Assembly: GCA_964493985.1 (NCBI GenBank) | Contig: CAZBQL010000048.1 | Location: 1-22,520 of the forward strand | Direction: 5' to 3' | DNA length: 22,520 nt | From: MGML01 sp964493985 | Lineage (GTDB): Bacteria > Chloroflexota > Dehalococcoidia > Dehalococcoidales > UBA2162 | Part shown: positions 22,443 through 22,520 of the stretch, piece after piece | Position numbering within the stretch: position 1 is the stretch's first letter | How the letters are laid out: each line of letters starts with the position of its first letter | The notes under the pieces: generated by a model | Seen by the model: the letters and a program-made list of their open reading frames with translations, nothing else | Databases searched by the model: none | Told to the model about the DNA's origin: nothing | Translations under genes and position numbers: made by a program

Positions 22443-22520
22443 GGTCAAGCGGGTGAAGGCACACGGTGGATGCCTTGGCATCAAGGGCCGAAGAAGGGCG
22501 TAGTACGGCTACGATAAGCC
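22443..22520 (+). rRNA. rrl: 23S ribosomal RNA, 5' end (partial)
   Basis: The sequence from 22443 has the universal 23S 5' end, including GCACACGGTGGATGCCTTGG and the following GGGCCGAAGAAGGGCG. Only the first 78 bases are in the window; the gene continues past the right edge. No 16S rRNA or tRNA gene precedes it: the upstream DNA holds the opposite-strand trk operon. Confidence 0.96.

Overview
The window most likely comes from an uncultured Chloroflexota bacterium close to the class Dehalococcoidia. This is inferred from gene content and layout, not from a database search. Three things point that way. A 23S rRNA gene starts from its own promoter with no 16S gene in front of it, the split rRNA arrangement known from Dehalococcoides. 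LexA has a GAAC-N4-GTTC (Cheo-type) operator. There is also an archaeal-type thiolase next to an HMG-CoA-synthase-like/DUF35 fusion. Housekeeping promoters with TTGACA/TATAAT-like boxes are easy to find. No phage, insertion sequence, CRISPR array or tRNA gene is visible. The window is mostly a core chromosomal region and carries a few unusual details.

Positions 1-8000 hold mainly information and stress genes. On the minus strand are an iron-sulfur flavoprotein-type FMN reductase and tyrS, separated by two palindromes. On the plus strand are the (p)ppGpp enzyme Rel, ribosomal protein S20 (rpsT), lexA with its own SOS box, and a class II aldolase preceded by a large imperfect inverted repeat. 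Converging on these from the minus strand is an ilvE-plsY operon (branched-chain aminotransferase and a variant glycerol-3-phosphate acyltransferase).

Positions 8000-14300 hold a compact two-gene minus-strand operon: an HMG-CoA-synthase-like protein fused to a DUF35 zinc-ribbon/OB domain, then a thiolase with a ten-glycine run. It has a good promoter and a strong terminator. A divergent MscS-type channel follows, then DNA polymerase IV and an SMP-30/gluconolactonase-like protein on the minus strand.

Positions 14300-22520 hold comEA-comEC (DNA uptake), then two potassium-uptake units on the minus strand. One is usp-trkA(short)-trkA(full), encoding a universal stress protein and two RCK subunits. 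The other is a previously unlisted 59-residue basic protein, a double-RCK TrkA and the channel subunit TrkH. The window ends in the first 78 bases of a 23S rRNA gene, read divergently from a strong promoter through a leader with a terminator-like hairpin and a competing hairpin.

The best candidates for something new are the thiolase/HMGS-like/DUF35 operon, whose HMGS-like part seems to lack two of the three classical catalytic residues; the possible attenuator in the 23S leader; the lexA promoter nested inside the rpsT hairpin; and the small Trk-operon protein. No stretch above 300 bases lacks a gene except 22058-22442, which holds the divergent trk and rRNA promoters and the 23S leader.
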